A stretch of 42,785 bases of DNA from Planctomycetota bacterium (GTDB taxonomy: Bacteria; Planctomycetota; Planctomycetia; Pirellulales; Lacipirellulaceae). Position 1 is the first letter of the stretch. Every line of letters starts with the position of its first letter. Both the position numbers and the translations under genes were made by a program. This document shows positions 1 through 9,706 of this stretch, in pieces. A model generated the notes under the pieces. The model saw nothing but the letters and a program-made list of their open reading frames with translations. It ran no database searches and was not told the origin of the DNA. The DNA lies in the NCBI GenBank assembly GCA_013152515.1, contig JAADGD010000014.1:1-42785 (forward strand), written 5' to 3'.

Positions 1-23
1 TGGGCGGGTGAGGGGTGGGAAGA

Positions 24-43
24 CCCCGTGCTAAAGCACGGGG
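24..43. repeat. Perfect short inverted repeat CCCCGTGCTAAAGCACGGGG
   Basis: Self-complementary 8-bp arms around a short loop, in non-coding sequence. Confidence 0.6.
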
Positions 44-184
44 CTATTACCCGCTTCGCGGGGATGGACCATAAATGGCCCAGAAGATGTTGCACCCTTC
101 ATGGGAGACTGAGCCACCGTCGAGCCAACTCGAAAACGAAGATCTGCTTACGCACTTCCAGATGCCCTCTAAAGAACATTAGGA

Positions 185-244
185 GCCGCTGATGAACGCA
201 GATGCGAAAAGCAAATTCAAATATCTACGTCCATCAGCGTTTTT
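185..244. repeat. Diverged inverted repeat of the 'AGCCGCTGATGGACGCAGATAAACGCAG' family
   Basis: GAGCCGCTGATGAACGCAGATG ... TCTACGTCCATCAGCGTTTTT; resembles the better-preserved copy at 41899-41977. Confidence 0.6.
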
Positions 245-355
245 CTTCTTTTTTCCGTGAACGGTTACAATTTATCTGGTGTAGGGACACAAATTGACTT
301 AGGGCACGCCCATTTTTACGGCTGTTCACGCCTGTCTCATTGGTATAATGAGTGG

Positions 356-3300
356 ATGAACCGCATTCGAAGTATAGCGACACTGCTGCTGGTGTTGGGG
401 TCCACGTCTATCGCGTTGGGCGAGGAGCCTCTGGAGTACAATCGCGACATTCGGCCGATTTTGGCGGAGAATTGTTTCGCGTGTCACGGGGCTGATAGCG
501 CTTCGCGCAAGGCGGAGCTGCGCCTTGATCGGCGTGAGGAGGCCGTTGATGCTGGCGCGATCGCGCCGGGCGATGCGGGCGAAAGCGAATTGATCGCGCG
601 GATTCTTTCCGACGACCCCGATCTGCTGATGCCGCCGGCCGAGACGAAGAAAGTGGTGACGCCTCAGCAGCGAGAGTTGCTTCAGCGGTGGATTGACTCG
701 GGCGCGGAATATCAGCCGCACTGGTCTTTTATCGCGCCTCGTTTGCCCGAGCCACCTGCCGTCAACAACGAAATGCAGGTCCGCAATGTCCTCGATCGTT
801 TCATTTTTGCGAGGTTGCAAAAAGAAGGGCTTACGCCGGCAGCCGAGGCCGATGCGCGAACGCTCTTTCGTCGGCTGCACTTGGACATTACCGGACTGCC
901 GCCGAAGCCAACCGACTTGGCGGCGTTTGTTGCTGATTACGAGTTGCGCAAAGACTTGGCACTTTCGGCATGGATCGACCGTCTGATGGAGTCGACCGCT
1001 TGGGGCGAACACCGCGCGCGGTACTGGCTCGATGCGGCCCGCTACGCCGATACGCATGGGCTGCATTTTGACAATTATCGCGAGATGTGGCCCTATCGCG
1101 ATTGGGTGATTCGGGCGTTTAACGCCAATCAGCCGTTTGATCAGTTTATTCTCGAACAACTTGCCGGTGATCTGCTTGCGAAGCCTAGCGACGATCAGCT
1201 GATCGCGACCGGTTTTCAGCGCTGCAACATCACGACGAACGAAGGGGGTACCATCGATGCCGAAAATTTAGCGATTTACGCCACCGATCGCGTCCAGACG
1301 TTTGGCTGGGTGTTTCTTGGTTTGACGACCAATTGCGCGCAGTGCCACGATCACAAGTTCGACCCGCTCACGATGCGCGACTTCTATTCGTTGGCCGCAT
1401 TTTTCGGCAATACGACTTCGCCGGCAAAAGATGGCAACACGAAAGATGGCAAAGGCCCCGTCCTGCTGGTCCCTTCCGAGGCGGACCGCCCGCGTTGGGA
1501 ATCGTTGCCGGCTGAGATCGCCGCCGCCAAGTCGCAACGCGACGAGCGAAAAAAGCAGTCGACCGGCGACTTTGAGAAATGGCTGATAGCGGCGACGCCC
1601 AGCGAAATTCCTGGCGTACCTAACGAGGGGCTGGTGCTTCATCTGCCGCTGGATGAAGGAAAGGGCGACGAGGTGCGAAATCTTGCCGGCTCGACCAAAA
1701 GCTTTCGCGCCGAGAGCGCTGTCGAGTGGCAGGCGGGCGGAAAACTTGGCTCGGCTCTACGAATCAAGGAGGGCAGCACCTTGAATCTTGGAGACCTGGG
1801 CGACTTCGAGAAGGATCAAGCTTTCAGCTACGGGGCTTGGGTCATGACCCCCGAAAAAGTCGCCAAGCGTGGCGTGAATGCTGCGATTTTGGCGCGCATG
1901 GACGAGGCGAACGGCCATCGGGGCTGGGATCTTTGGCAGTCGGGCAACACGCTGTCGGTTCACTTGATCGATTCGTGGGACGGCAATGCGTTGAAGGTTT
2001 CGACGAAGCAAGACGTCGTGGTTCCCGGCAAGTGGCAATACGCTTTTGTGACCTACGATGGCTCTGCGGATCCCAGTGGCATAAAAATTTACTTGGATGG
2101 TGTGGCGCTGCCGCTTCGCGTGGCGAAAAACACGCTGCAAGAGAACGCGACGATTCGAGCGAAAACACCGCTGCGGATTGGTCAGCGAAGTAGCGCAGCG
2201 GTGTTCGAGGGTGGATTGGTCCAGGAGGTGCGAATCTACGATCGCCTGCTCGACGACGACGAAGTCGGCGTTCTCGCCAAAGCGGCCGAGGTTCGCGCAG
2301 TGCTGGCCAAAGCTGCCGGTGACCGTAGCAAGGAAGAGCAAAATGTCTTGCACGATTATTTTTTGGTGACGAGTGACGAAGTCTTTGCTGGATTCGCCCA
2401 AGCTCTCCAAAACCTGGAAGCAGAGCAAGTGGCGATTCGGCAGCGGAGTCCGGTTACTCTCATCCAAAAAGAAAAGTCCGACTCACCCCCAATGGCGAAC
2501 ATCTTGCTGCGTGGAGCCTACGACCGAGTTGGCGAAGAGGTGAATGCTGCGACTCCCGCCGCCCTGCATTCTTGGCCCGAGGGAGCGCCGCACAACCGAC
2601 TGGGGCTGGCGATGTGGGTGGTTGATCGTAGCAATCCTCTCACGGCACGCGTGACGGTCAATCGTTTTTGGCAAGAAATTTTTGGCCGGGGAATTGTGGA
2701 AACGCCCGAGGATTTTGGCACTTCCGGGAGTTTGCCGAGCCATCCCGAGTTAATAGATTGGTTGGCGTGCGACTTTGTGGAATCGGGATGGAATGTCCAA
2801 CGCTTCTTCAAGCAAATTTTCATGAGCGCAAGCTATCGACAGGCAGCCGCAACGACCCTCGAAAAACTAGAGCGTGATCCAGAAAACATCCTGTTGTCGC
2901 GGGGACCGCGGTTCAGAATGGATGCCGAGATGGTCCGCGACACGGCGCTGTCCGTCAGCGGCTTGCTTTCGCCGCGGATGTATGGACCGGGGACGAGGCC
3001 GTATCAACCCAGCGACATCTGGAATGTGGTCGGTTTGTCCAATGGCGACACGCGCATTTACAAGCAAGACCAAGGCGAAAACCTCTATCGCCGGACGCTG
3101 TACAATTTCTGGAAGCGCATGGCCCCGTCGCCCAACATGGAAGCCTTCAACGCTCCCAGCCGCGAAGTTTGCACAGTGCATCGCGAACGGACCAACACGC
3201 CGCTGCAAGCGCTCATCACGCTGAACGACCCGCAATTTGTCGAGGCGGCGCGTCGACTTGCAGAAAACGCTCTTCGCGCAAGTAGCGGCGACGAGAGTAT

Positions 3301-3541
3301 GACCCTGAGCTATATCGTCGAGCGTGTCCTTTCACGGCCTCTGACCCCCAACGAGCAAACGCTCGTCTTGACAGCTCAAAAAGACTATCTCGGCTACTAT
3401 CAAAAAAACCCTGACGATGCCGTGGCGCTGATCCACGTCGGAGATAGCAAGCCCGACGCAGACCTCGGCGCTGCTACCTTGGCGGCATGGACGATGGTTT
3501 GCAACCAAGTGTTGAATCTGGACGAAGCGCTCAACAAGTAG
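356..3541 (+). CDS. PSCyt1 / DUF1549 / DUF1553 planctomycete cytochrome-like protein with internal LamG-like (concanavalin) domain
   Basis: ORF 257-3541; likely start at internal Met (356) giving signal peptide MNRIRSIATLLLVLGSTSIALGEE; CxxCH heme motif (CFACHG), second CAQCHDHK motif, C-terminal PSD1-like '[27 protein letters not shown]'; middle 'LVLHLPLDEGKGDEVRNLAG...VQEVRIYDRLLDDDEV' is LamG-like. Confidence 0.9.
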   Translation: MNRIRSIATLLLVLGSTSIALGEEPLEYNRDIRPILAENCFACHGADSASRKAELRLDRREEAVDAGAIAPGDAGESELIARILSDDPDLLMPPAETKKVVTPQQRELLQRWIDSGAEYQPHWSFIAPRLPEPPAVNNEMQVRNVLDRFIFARLQKEGLTPAAEADARTLFRRLHLDITGLPPKPTDLAAFVADYELRKDLALSAWIDRLMESTAWGEHRARYWLDAARYADTHGLHFDNYREMWPYRDWVIRAFNANQPFDQFILEQLAGDLLAKPSDDQLIATGFQRCNITTNEGGTIDAENLAIYATDRVQTFGWVFLGLTTNCAQCHDHKFDPLTMRDFYSLAAFFGNTTSPAKDGNTKDGKGPVLLVPSEADRPRWESLPAEIAAAKSQRDERKKQSTGDFEKWLIAATPSEIPGVPNEGLVLHLPLDEGKGDEVRNLAGSTKSFRAESAVEWQAGGKLGSALRIKEGSTLNLGDLGDFEKDQAFSYGAWVMTPEKVAKRGVNAAILARMDEANGHRGWDLWQSGNTLSVHLIDSWDGNALKVSTKQDVVVPGKWQYAFVTYDGSADPSGIKIYLDGVALPLRVAKNTLQENATIRAKTPLRIGQRSSAAVFEGGLVQEVRIYDRLLDDDEVGVLAKAAEVRAVLAKAAGDRSKEEQNVLHDYFLVTSDEVFAGFAQALQNLEAEQVAIRQRSPVTLIQKEKSDSPPMANILLRGAYDRVGEEVNAATPAALHSWPEGAPHNRLGLAMWVVDRSNPLTARVTVNRFWQEIFGRGIVETPEDFGTSGSLPSHPELIDWLACDFVESGWNVQRFFKQIFMSASYRQAAATTLEKLERDPENILLSRGPRFRMDAEMVRDTALSVSGLLSPRMYGPGTRPYQPSDIWNVVGLSNGDTRIYKQDQGENLYRRTLYNFWKRMAPSPNMEAFNAPSREVCTVHRERTNTPLQALITLNDPQFVEAARRLAENALRASSGDESMTLSYIVERVLSRPLTPNEQTLVLTAQKDYLGYYQKNPDDAVALIHVGDSKPDADLGAATLAAWTMVCNQVLNLDEALNK

Positions 3542-3548
3542 GTTTCCG

Positions 3549-4982
3549 ATGATGAACGACATGCACACTCGACGACAATTCCTCGCTAGTGGCAAACACC
3601 TCCTGGGGGGTGCCGCCCTGGCGTGCCTTCAAGGCGAGTCTGCCTTCGCGGCAACTGGCGCGCGAGTCCCGGCGCCGCATTTCGCACCGCGTGCCAAGCG
3701 GGTCATCTATCTGCACATGGTCGGCGGGCCTTCGCAAATGGATCTGTTCGACTACAAACCGCAGATGAACGATTGGTACGACAAAGATCTGCCCGAATCG
3801 ATTCGCAAGGGCCAGCGGCTAACGACCATGACGAGTGGACAGGCACGTTTTCCGATCGCGCCGTCGAAGTATCGGTTTCGTCAGGCGGGGCAATGCGGCC
3901 TGTGGATGAACCATGAGTTGTTGCCCCGGCTGTCAGAAAAAGCTGACGAGATTTGCTGGATGCGTAGTCTGCACACCGAAGCGATCAATCACGAACCGGC
4001 CATCTTAGCAATGCAGACAGGCAACCAAGTCGCTGGGCGGCCTTGTCTGGGATCGTGGGCATCGTACGGGCTGGGGGCGATCAACGAAAACCTGCCGGCG
4101 TTTGTGGTGCTGGTTGCCATTCCGAGCAACCGCGATCAGGAACAAGCGATCTCGTCTCGGCTGTGGGGCGCTGGCTATCTGTCGGGCGAACATGCTGGGG
4201 TGTCGTTCCGGAGCAAGGGCGATCCGATTCTTTACATCAACAACCCGCCCGGCGTCTCCAGCGCAATGCGTCGACGTTCGATCGATGGCATTAACGCGCT
4301 GAACGAGATCAACTACCGCCACCTGGGCGACCCCAGTACGCACACACGAATGCAGCAGTACGAACTGGCGTTTCGGATGCAGGCGAGTGTGCCGGAGCTT
4401 ACCGACTTCGCCAGCGAATCGGCACACACGTTTGAGCTTTACGGCGAGGCGGCCAAAAAACCAGGCACGTTTGCCAATTCGGTGCTGATGGCGCGGCGAT
4501 TGGCGGAGCGAGGTGTGCGGTTCGTCCAGATTTATCACAACAATTGGGACCATCACAGCAATGTCAGTGGCCGGATGCCGAGCCAATGCCAAGACGTCGA
4601 CCAACCGTGCTACGCACTGCTCGAAGACCTCAAGCAACGTGGGATGCTCGACGATACGCTCGTGATTTGGGGCGGCGAATTCGGTCGGACGATCTATTCG
4701 CAGGGCCAGCTCTCGATGACCAACTACGGTCGCGATCATCACCCGCGCTGTTTCAGTATGTGGATGGCGGGCGGCGGTGCGAAGGGCGGCACGATTTATG
4801 GCGAAACCGACGATTTTTCGTACAACATTGTGAAAGATCCGGTTCATATCCGCGATTTCCACGCCACGATTTTGCATCTACTGGGCTTCGACCACGAGCG
4901 ATTTTCGTACCGTTTCCAAGGACTAGATCAACGACTGACCGGCGTACTGCCAGCTCGAGTTATTCCAGAGTTGCTAGCGTGA
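3549..4982 (+). CDS. DUF1501 domain-containing protein (sulfatase-like fold), Tat-like N-terminus
   Basis: N-terminal TRRQFLASG; 'VIYLHMVGGPSQMDLFDYKP', '[19 protein letters not shown]', 'GRDHHPRCFSMWMAGGG' typical of DUF1501; 8 bp after the PSCyt1 gene. Confidence 0.9.
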   Translation: MMNDMHTRRQFLASGKHLLGGAALACLQGESAFAATGARVPAPHFAPRAKRVIYLHMVGGPSQMDLFDYKPQMNDWYDKDLPESIRKGQRLTTMTSGQARFPIAPSKYRFRQAGQCGLWMNHELLPRLSEKADEICWMRSLHTEAINHEPAILAMQTGNQVAGRPCLGSWASYGLGAINENLPAFVVLVAIPSNRDQEQAISSRLWGAGYLSGEHAGVSFRSKGDPILYINNPPGVSSAMRRRSIDGINALNEINYRHLGDPSTHTRMQQYELAFRMQASVPELTDFASESAHTFELYGEAAKKPGTFANSVLMARRLAERGVRFVQIYHNNWDHHSNVSGRMPSQCQDVDQPCYALLEDLKQRGMLDDTLVIWGGEFGRTIYSQGQLSMTNYGRDHHPRCFSMWMAGGGAKGGTIYGETDDFSYNIVKDPVHIRDFHATILHLLGFDHERFSYRFQGLDQRLTGVLPARVIPELLA

Positions 4983-5011
4983 ATGGTTTTTAGGTTTGTG
5001 ACTTGATACAA

Positions 5012-5085
5012 CGTAGGATAGGCTTCTAGCCTGTCCGTCCAGGTAGTACGTGCCCTTTACGGACAGGCTAGAAGCCTATCCTACG
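5012..5085. repeat. Perfect 27-bp inverted repeat, family 'CGTAGGATAGGCTTCTAGCCTGTCCGT'
   Basis: Arms 5012-5038 and 5059-5085 are exact reverse complements; a second copy of the family lies at 20860-20953. Confidence 0.95.
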
Positions 5086-5134
5086 ATTGCTCTATGATTT
5101 TAACGCCCGCGAAACAACATTTCTGTATAACCCG

Positions 5135-8100
5135 ATGACCCGAATTAGACTCTTGTTTTGTGCGATCCTGATTGGCTTCCCGACGGTCAGTCAGGCGGAG
5201 TCGCCCATTGATTTCGATCGCGACATCAAGCCCATCCTTTCCGACAACTGCTATCACTGCCACGGTCCCGACAGCGAGAGCCGTGAGGCTGAGCTGCGCC
5301 TGGACCAGAAAGATTCGGTCTTTTCTGAGCGGGATGGCTATTGGATCGTTCAGCCCGGCAATCTCGGCGAGAGCGAGCTGATCGCTCGGCTCGTGACGAG
5401 CGATCCTGACGAGCTGATGCCGCCGGCGGAATCGGGGAAAGAACTGACCGCCGAGCAGATCGAGCTGATGCGTCGTTGGGTTGCTGCCGGTGCACCGTGG
5501 AAAGAACACTGGTCGTTTGTCCCTCCCACCAGACCGCAATTGTCGAACCTCGAACATCTGGAAGGGGCGCGCAACGAGATCGACTATTTCATCGCGCAAC
5601 GTCTCGCAACCGCAGGACTCAAGTCGGAACCGATGGCGGATCGTCGTACTTTGGTTCGCCGGTTGCATCTCGATTTGACGGGGCTCCCTCCTACGGCTGA
5701 GCAAGTCGAGAAATTTCTCGCGGATAACCGTGAGGATGCTTACGAGCGACTGGTCGAAGAGCTGTTGGCTTCGCCCCATTTTGGCGAACGGATGACGGTC
5801 GCTTGGCTCGATCAAGCACGCTATGCCGACACGAACGGTTTTTCGATCGATGGCGGGCGGCATATGTGGCTGTGGAGAGACTGGGTCATTCACGCCTACA
5901 ACGGAAATATGCCGTTTGACCAATTTGTGATCGAACAATTGGCCGGCGACTTGTTGCCGAACGCGACGACCGATCAACTCGTCGCGACCGGTTTCAACCG
6001 AAATCACATGATCACGCACGAGGGAGGTACCATCCCGGCAGAAAATTTGGCGAACTACGCGTCCGATCGCGTGCGGACCACCGCCGAAGTCTTTTTGGGC
6101 CTCACGATGGGTTGTGCCCAATGCCATGACCACAAATACGACCCACTCACTCAGCGTGACTACTATCGCTTCCTCGCTTATTTTAACACGCTCGAAGACA
6201 AAGGCCTCGACGGGAACAGCGGGGTCAACTCCGTTCCCAAAACGCAGGCGACGTCGATTCTCGGTCGCGACCAGATCGAAGCGCGGCAACTACGCCGTCA
6301 GTTGCAGGTTCTCGAGCAGCAACAGCAGTTGCCTCTCGGCAGCCAAGCGGCCTGGGAAGAGCAAGCCCGTCGCGAAATCGCCGAGCTAGGCCAAGACTTG
6401 GTGCTGGTTCCGGCGGAGGTGATTAACGTCTCTTCGCCCAATCGGATCTCGGAGTTCGAGCTGCGCGACGACGGTACGCTGTTTCTCAAAAATGGAGGAG
6501 GACGCTCGCCTTCGATCACAGCCAAAATCACGCAAGAAAATGTGACTGGTTTGCGGCTCGTGTTTTATCCTGATCCGAGTTTCGAGCGAGGGGGGCTGGG
6601 TTATGGCAAGAAAGAGGGTCTGGAAGGAAGCTTCCTCCTAACGTCGATGTCGGTCTCGGCCACGGTTGCGGAGCAAGTCGATTTGTACGAGATGATCGAC
6701 ATTCGCAGCGCCACCGCCACCGCCTCGCATCCCGATCACCCAGCAGTTGATTGTCTTACCCCAACCGATACCGAGGGCTGGTCACCTGGCACCGGTGTGA
6801 CTACGCCGCAAAGCATTACTTTTCAGTTTCAGCGACCGATCCATGCGTCGGAAACTCCGTACCTGACCGTGATGCTGGTTTGGGGAGGCGGCAGAAGCCT
6901 GCAAGGCGGGAAATGTCGGATTTTCACTCTCAGCGGAAATGACGATCAATCAAACATCCCGCTAGAGGTGCGAGAAATCCTCGAGGTCTCCCCCGATCAG
7001 CGTACTCCACAGCAGGGCGAACGCCTCCGCAGTTATCACGTCAGCGTCGCGCCCGAACGGGCGAATCTGCGTTACCAAATAGCCAACCTCAAGGAACGGC
7101 TAGAAACCCTCACAGGCAAGTACGATGTGATGGTGATGAATACCGCCAAAAAACCGCGCAAGACGCACATTCTGAATCGGGGGCAATACGATCAACCGGG
7201 CGAGGAAGTCACCGCCGGCGTGCCTGCGGGCTTGCCTCAGCCACCACCCGGCCTGCCGGACAATCGACTTGGGCTGGCTCAATGGTTGGTTGCCCCCGAT
7301 CATCCGTTGACCTCGCGCGTCGCGGTGAATCGTCTTTGGCAATTGTTTTTCGGTCGCGGGATCGTCGCCACGTCGGCCGATTTCGGCTCGCAAGGCGCAC
7401 CGCCGACGCATCCCGAATTGCTCGATTGGTTGGCGCGCGAGTTCGTCGACAGCGGCTGGGACGTCAAACATGTGGTCAAGACGATGGTGATGTCAGCCGC
7501 TTATCGGCAGAGTTCAGTGACATCGCCCGAAAAGCTTGAAGCCGATCCCTACAATCAATGGCTATCGCGAGGACCACGCTTTCGACTAGAGGCCGAGTTC
7601 GTTCGCGATTCGGTACTACAAGTGAGCGGCCTGCTGGCAAATCGCATCGGCGGCCCCAGTGTTCGACCGTATCAGCCGCCCAATCTGTGGCGAGAAATCA
7701 GCCACTACGGTAGCTCGCCCGCGACGGCTCAGGTGTTTGTCCAAGATCATGGCGAACGGCTTTATCGCCGCAGCATGTATACTTATTGGAAACGAACCGT
7801 ACCGCCCCCTTCGATGATTAGCTTCGATGCCCCCAGCCGAGAAACTTGCTCGATGCAGCGCGAGCGGACGAACACGCCGTTGCAGGCGCTGGTGATGCTC
7901 AACGATCCGCAGTTTGTCGAAGCGAGCCGGAAGTTCGCCGAGCGAATCCTTCATTCGAGTTCCGAAACCGACGCACGCATCCGTTTTGCGTTTGAGCAAG
8001 CGCTCGCACGACCTCCAAGCAACGAGGAATTGGAAATCGTTCGTCAAACCTTGCAGCAAGAGCTACAACGATTTCGCGAAGACCCTGCTGCGGCGGCGGA

Positions 8101-8218
8101 GTACCTTGAATATGGCGAATCTGATCGCGACCCCGATTTGGCAGTCGAAGAACACGCCGCGTGGACGACTGTCGCCACGCTGATTTTTAATTTGAGCGAA
8201 ATGATCACCAAAGGTTAA
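5135..8218 (+). CDS. PSCyt1 / DUF1549 / DUF1553 planctomycete cytochrome-like protein (second paralogue)
   Basis: ORF 5087-8218; likely start 5135 ([22 protein letters not shown] signal peptide); CYHCHG heme motif, [21 protein letters not shown]-terminal [27 protein letters not shown]. Confidence 0.9.
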   Translation: MTRIRLLFCAILIGFPTVSQAESPIDFDRDIKPILSDNCYHCHGPDSESREAELRLDQKDSVFSERDGYWIVQPGNLGESELIARLVTSDPDELMPPAESGKELTAEQIELMRRWVAAGAPWKEHWSFVPPTRPQLSNLEHLEGARNEIDYFIAQRLATAGLKSEPMADRRTLVRRLHLDLTGLPPTAEQVEKFLADNREDAYERLVEELLASPHFGERMTVAWLDQARYADTNGFSIDGGRHMWLWRDWVIHAYNGNMPFDQFVIEQLAGDLLPNATTDQLVATGFNRNHMITHEGGTIPAENLANYASDRVRTTAEVFLGLTMGCAQCHDHKYDPLTQRDYYRFLAYFNTLEDKGLDGNSGVNSVPKTQATSILGRDQIEARQLRRQLQVLEQQQQLPLGSQAAWEEQARREIAELGQDLVLVPAEVINVSSPNRISEFELRDDGTLFLKNGGGRSPSITAKITQENVTGLRLVFYPDPSFERGGLGYGKKEGLEGSFLLTSMSVSATVAEQVDLYEMIDIRSATATASHPDHPAVDCLTPTDTEGWSPGTGVTTPQSITFQFQRPIHASETPYLTVMLVWGGGRSLQGGKCRIFTLSGNDDQSNIPLEVREILEVSPDQRTPQQGERLRSYHVSVAPERANLRYQIANLKERLETLTGKYDVMVMNTAKKPRKTHILNRGQYDQPGEEVTAGVPAGLPQPPPGLPDNRLGLAQWLVAPDHPLTSRVAVNRLWQLFFGRGIVATSADFGSQGAPPTHPELLDWLAREFVDSGWDVKHVVKTMVMSAAYRQSSVTSPEKLEADPYNQWLSRGPRFRLEAEFVRDSVLQVSGLLANRIGGPSVRPYQPPNLWREISHYGSSPATAQVFVQDHGERLYRRSMYTYWKRTVPPPSMISFDAPSRETCSMQRERTNTPLQALVMLNDPQFVEASRKFAERILHSSSETDARIRFAFEQALARPPSNEELEIVRQTLQQELQRFREDPAAAAEYLEYGESDRDPDLAVEEHAAWTTVATLIFNLSEMITKG

Positions 8219-8225
8219 TGGACAA

Positions 8226-9674
8226 GTGAGCATGAACCAACTCAGCCGCAGAGCATTTTTGTCACGACAAGCAGGCGGACTTGGCCAAATTGCCTTGGGG
8301 TCGCTGCTGCTCGGTGGCACCGGCATGGCAAAAGGCGCGCAGGGAAAATCTCTGGGACTCGAAGGGTTGCCTCACTTCGCACCCACGGCGAAACGCGTGA
8401 TTTATTTGTTTCAGTCGGGCGGCCCTTCGCACTGCGACTTGTTTGACTACTCGCCTGCCATCGACAAGCTACAAGGCACCGAATTGCCGCCGAGCGTGCG
8501 TGGCGATCAACGTGTCACGGGCATGACCTCAAGTCAGGGAAGCTATCCGGTCGTCGCGCCGATGTGGAACATGAGCCGGTGTGGCGAACGGGGCACTTGG
8601 ATCAGCGACCTGCTGCCCTATACGCAAAAAATTGCCGACAAGATCGCCATCGTGCGATCGGTGCATACCGAGGCGATCAACCACGACCCGGCTGTCACTT
8701 TCATCAACACCGGTTCGCAACAACCGGGCAATGCCAGTATGGGTGCCTGGCTCAGTTATGGTCTGGGTAGCGAAAACGAAAACCTACCCGCCTACACCGT
8801 TTTGATGTCGCAAGGTTCGGGGAAGAACCCGGGGCAGCCGTTGTTTTCGCGACTTTGGGGAAGCGGTTTTTTGCCGTCCAACCATCAAGGGGTAAATCTC
8901 CGGCCTGGGGCCAACCCGGTCTTGTACTTAGCGAACCCAAAAGGAATCACCTCAGAGAGCCGGCGGGCGATGCTCGACCAACTTGCGCAACTCAACGATT
9001 TGCAGGCTCAAGAGACGGGCGACCCCGAGATTCCTGCTCGCGTGGCGGCTTATGAAATGGCCTTTCGGATGCAGACCTCGGTTCCGAGTCTGACCGATCT
9101 CAGCGACGAATCAGATTCGACTTTCGATCTGTATGGGCCAGAATCGCGGCGTCCAGGCAGCTTCGCCGCCAATTGCCTGTTGGCGCGACGGATGGCCGAG
9201 CGAGGCGTGCGATTTATCCAGCTTTTTCATCGTGGCTGGGACCAGCATATCGCGATCAAACAGCAGCTCCCCAAGCAATGCCGAGATACCGACCAACCCT
9301 CCGCCGCACTCATTGTCGACTTGCATGAGCGGGGGCTGCTCGACGACACACTGGTGATTTGGGGCGGCGAATTCGGTCGAACCGTCTACAGCCAAGGGGC
9401 CTTGGGGAGCCCGCAAGCAGGTCGCGATCATCATGGCCGCTGTTTTTCGGTCTGGATGGCTGGCGGAGGGGTCAAGCGTGGCTGCGATTACGGCCAAACG
9501 GATGATTTTTGTTACAATATCACCGAAAACCCCGTACATATTAATGATCTCAACGCGACGATCTTGCATTGCTTGGGAATCAATCACGACCGGTTTACGT
9601 TCCCCTTCCGCGGACTCGACCAACGGCTGACCGGCGTGGAAGAGTCGCACGTCGTTCACGGGGTGCTTGGTTAG
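8226..9674 (+). CDS. DUF1501 domain-containing protein (second paralogue)
   Basis: [12 protein letters not shown] Tat-like N-terminus; [39 protein letters not shown]; follows PSCyt1 paralogue by 7 bp; start may be 8232. Confidence 0.9.
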   Translation: MSMNQLSRRAFLSRQAGGLGQIALGSLLLGGTGMAKGAQGKSLGLEGLPHFAPTAKRVIYLFQSGGPSHCDLFDYSPAIDKLQGTELPPSVRGDQRVTGMTSSQGSYPVVAPMWNMSRCGERGTWISDLLPYTQKIADKIAIVRSVHTEAINHDPAVTFINTGSQQPGNASMGAWLSYGLGSENENLPAYTVLMSQGSGKNPGQPLFSRLWGSGFLPSNHQGVNLRPGANPVLYLANPKGITSESRRAMLDQLAQLNDLQAQETGDPEIPARVAAYEMAFRMQTSVPSLTDLSDESDSTFDLYGPESRRPGSFAANCLLARRMAERGVRFIQLFHRGWDQHIAIKQQLPKQCRDTDQPSAALIVDLHERGLLDDTLVIWGGEFGRTVYSQGALGSPQAGRDHHGRCFSVWMAGGGVKRGCDYGQTDDFCYNITENPVHINDLNATILHCLGINHDRFTFPFRGLDQRLTGVEESHVVHGVLG

Positions 9675-9706
9675 CATAGAAACATTCTCTCACGGTGGAG
9701 GAAATA

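Noticed and set aside
4005-4877. 290-aa minus-strand ORF antisense to DUF1501
   Set aside because: Shadow ORF; plus strand carries conserved DUF1501 motifs.
5081-6289. 402-aa minus-strand ORF antisense to the second PSCyt1 gene
   Set aside because: Arg-rich translation without recognisable motifs; opposite strand is a strongly supported PSCyt1 protein. A similar shadow ORF lies at 326-1159.
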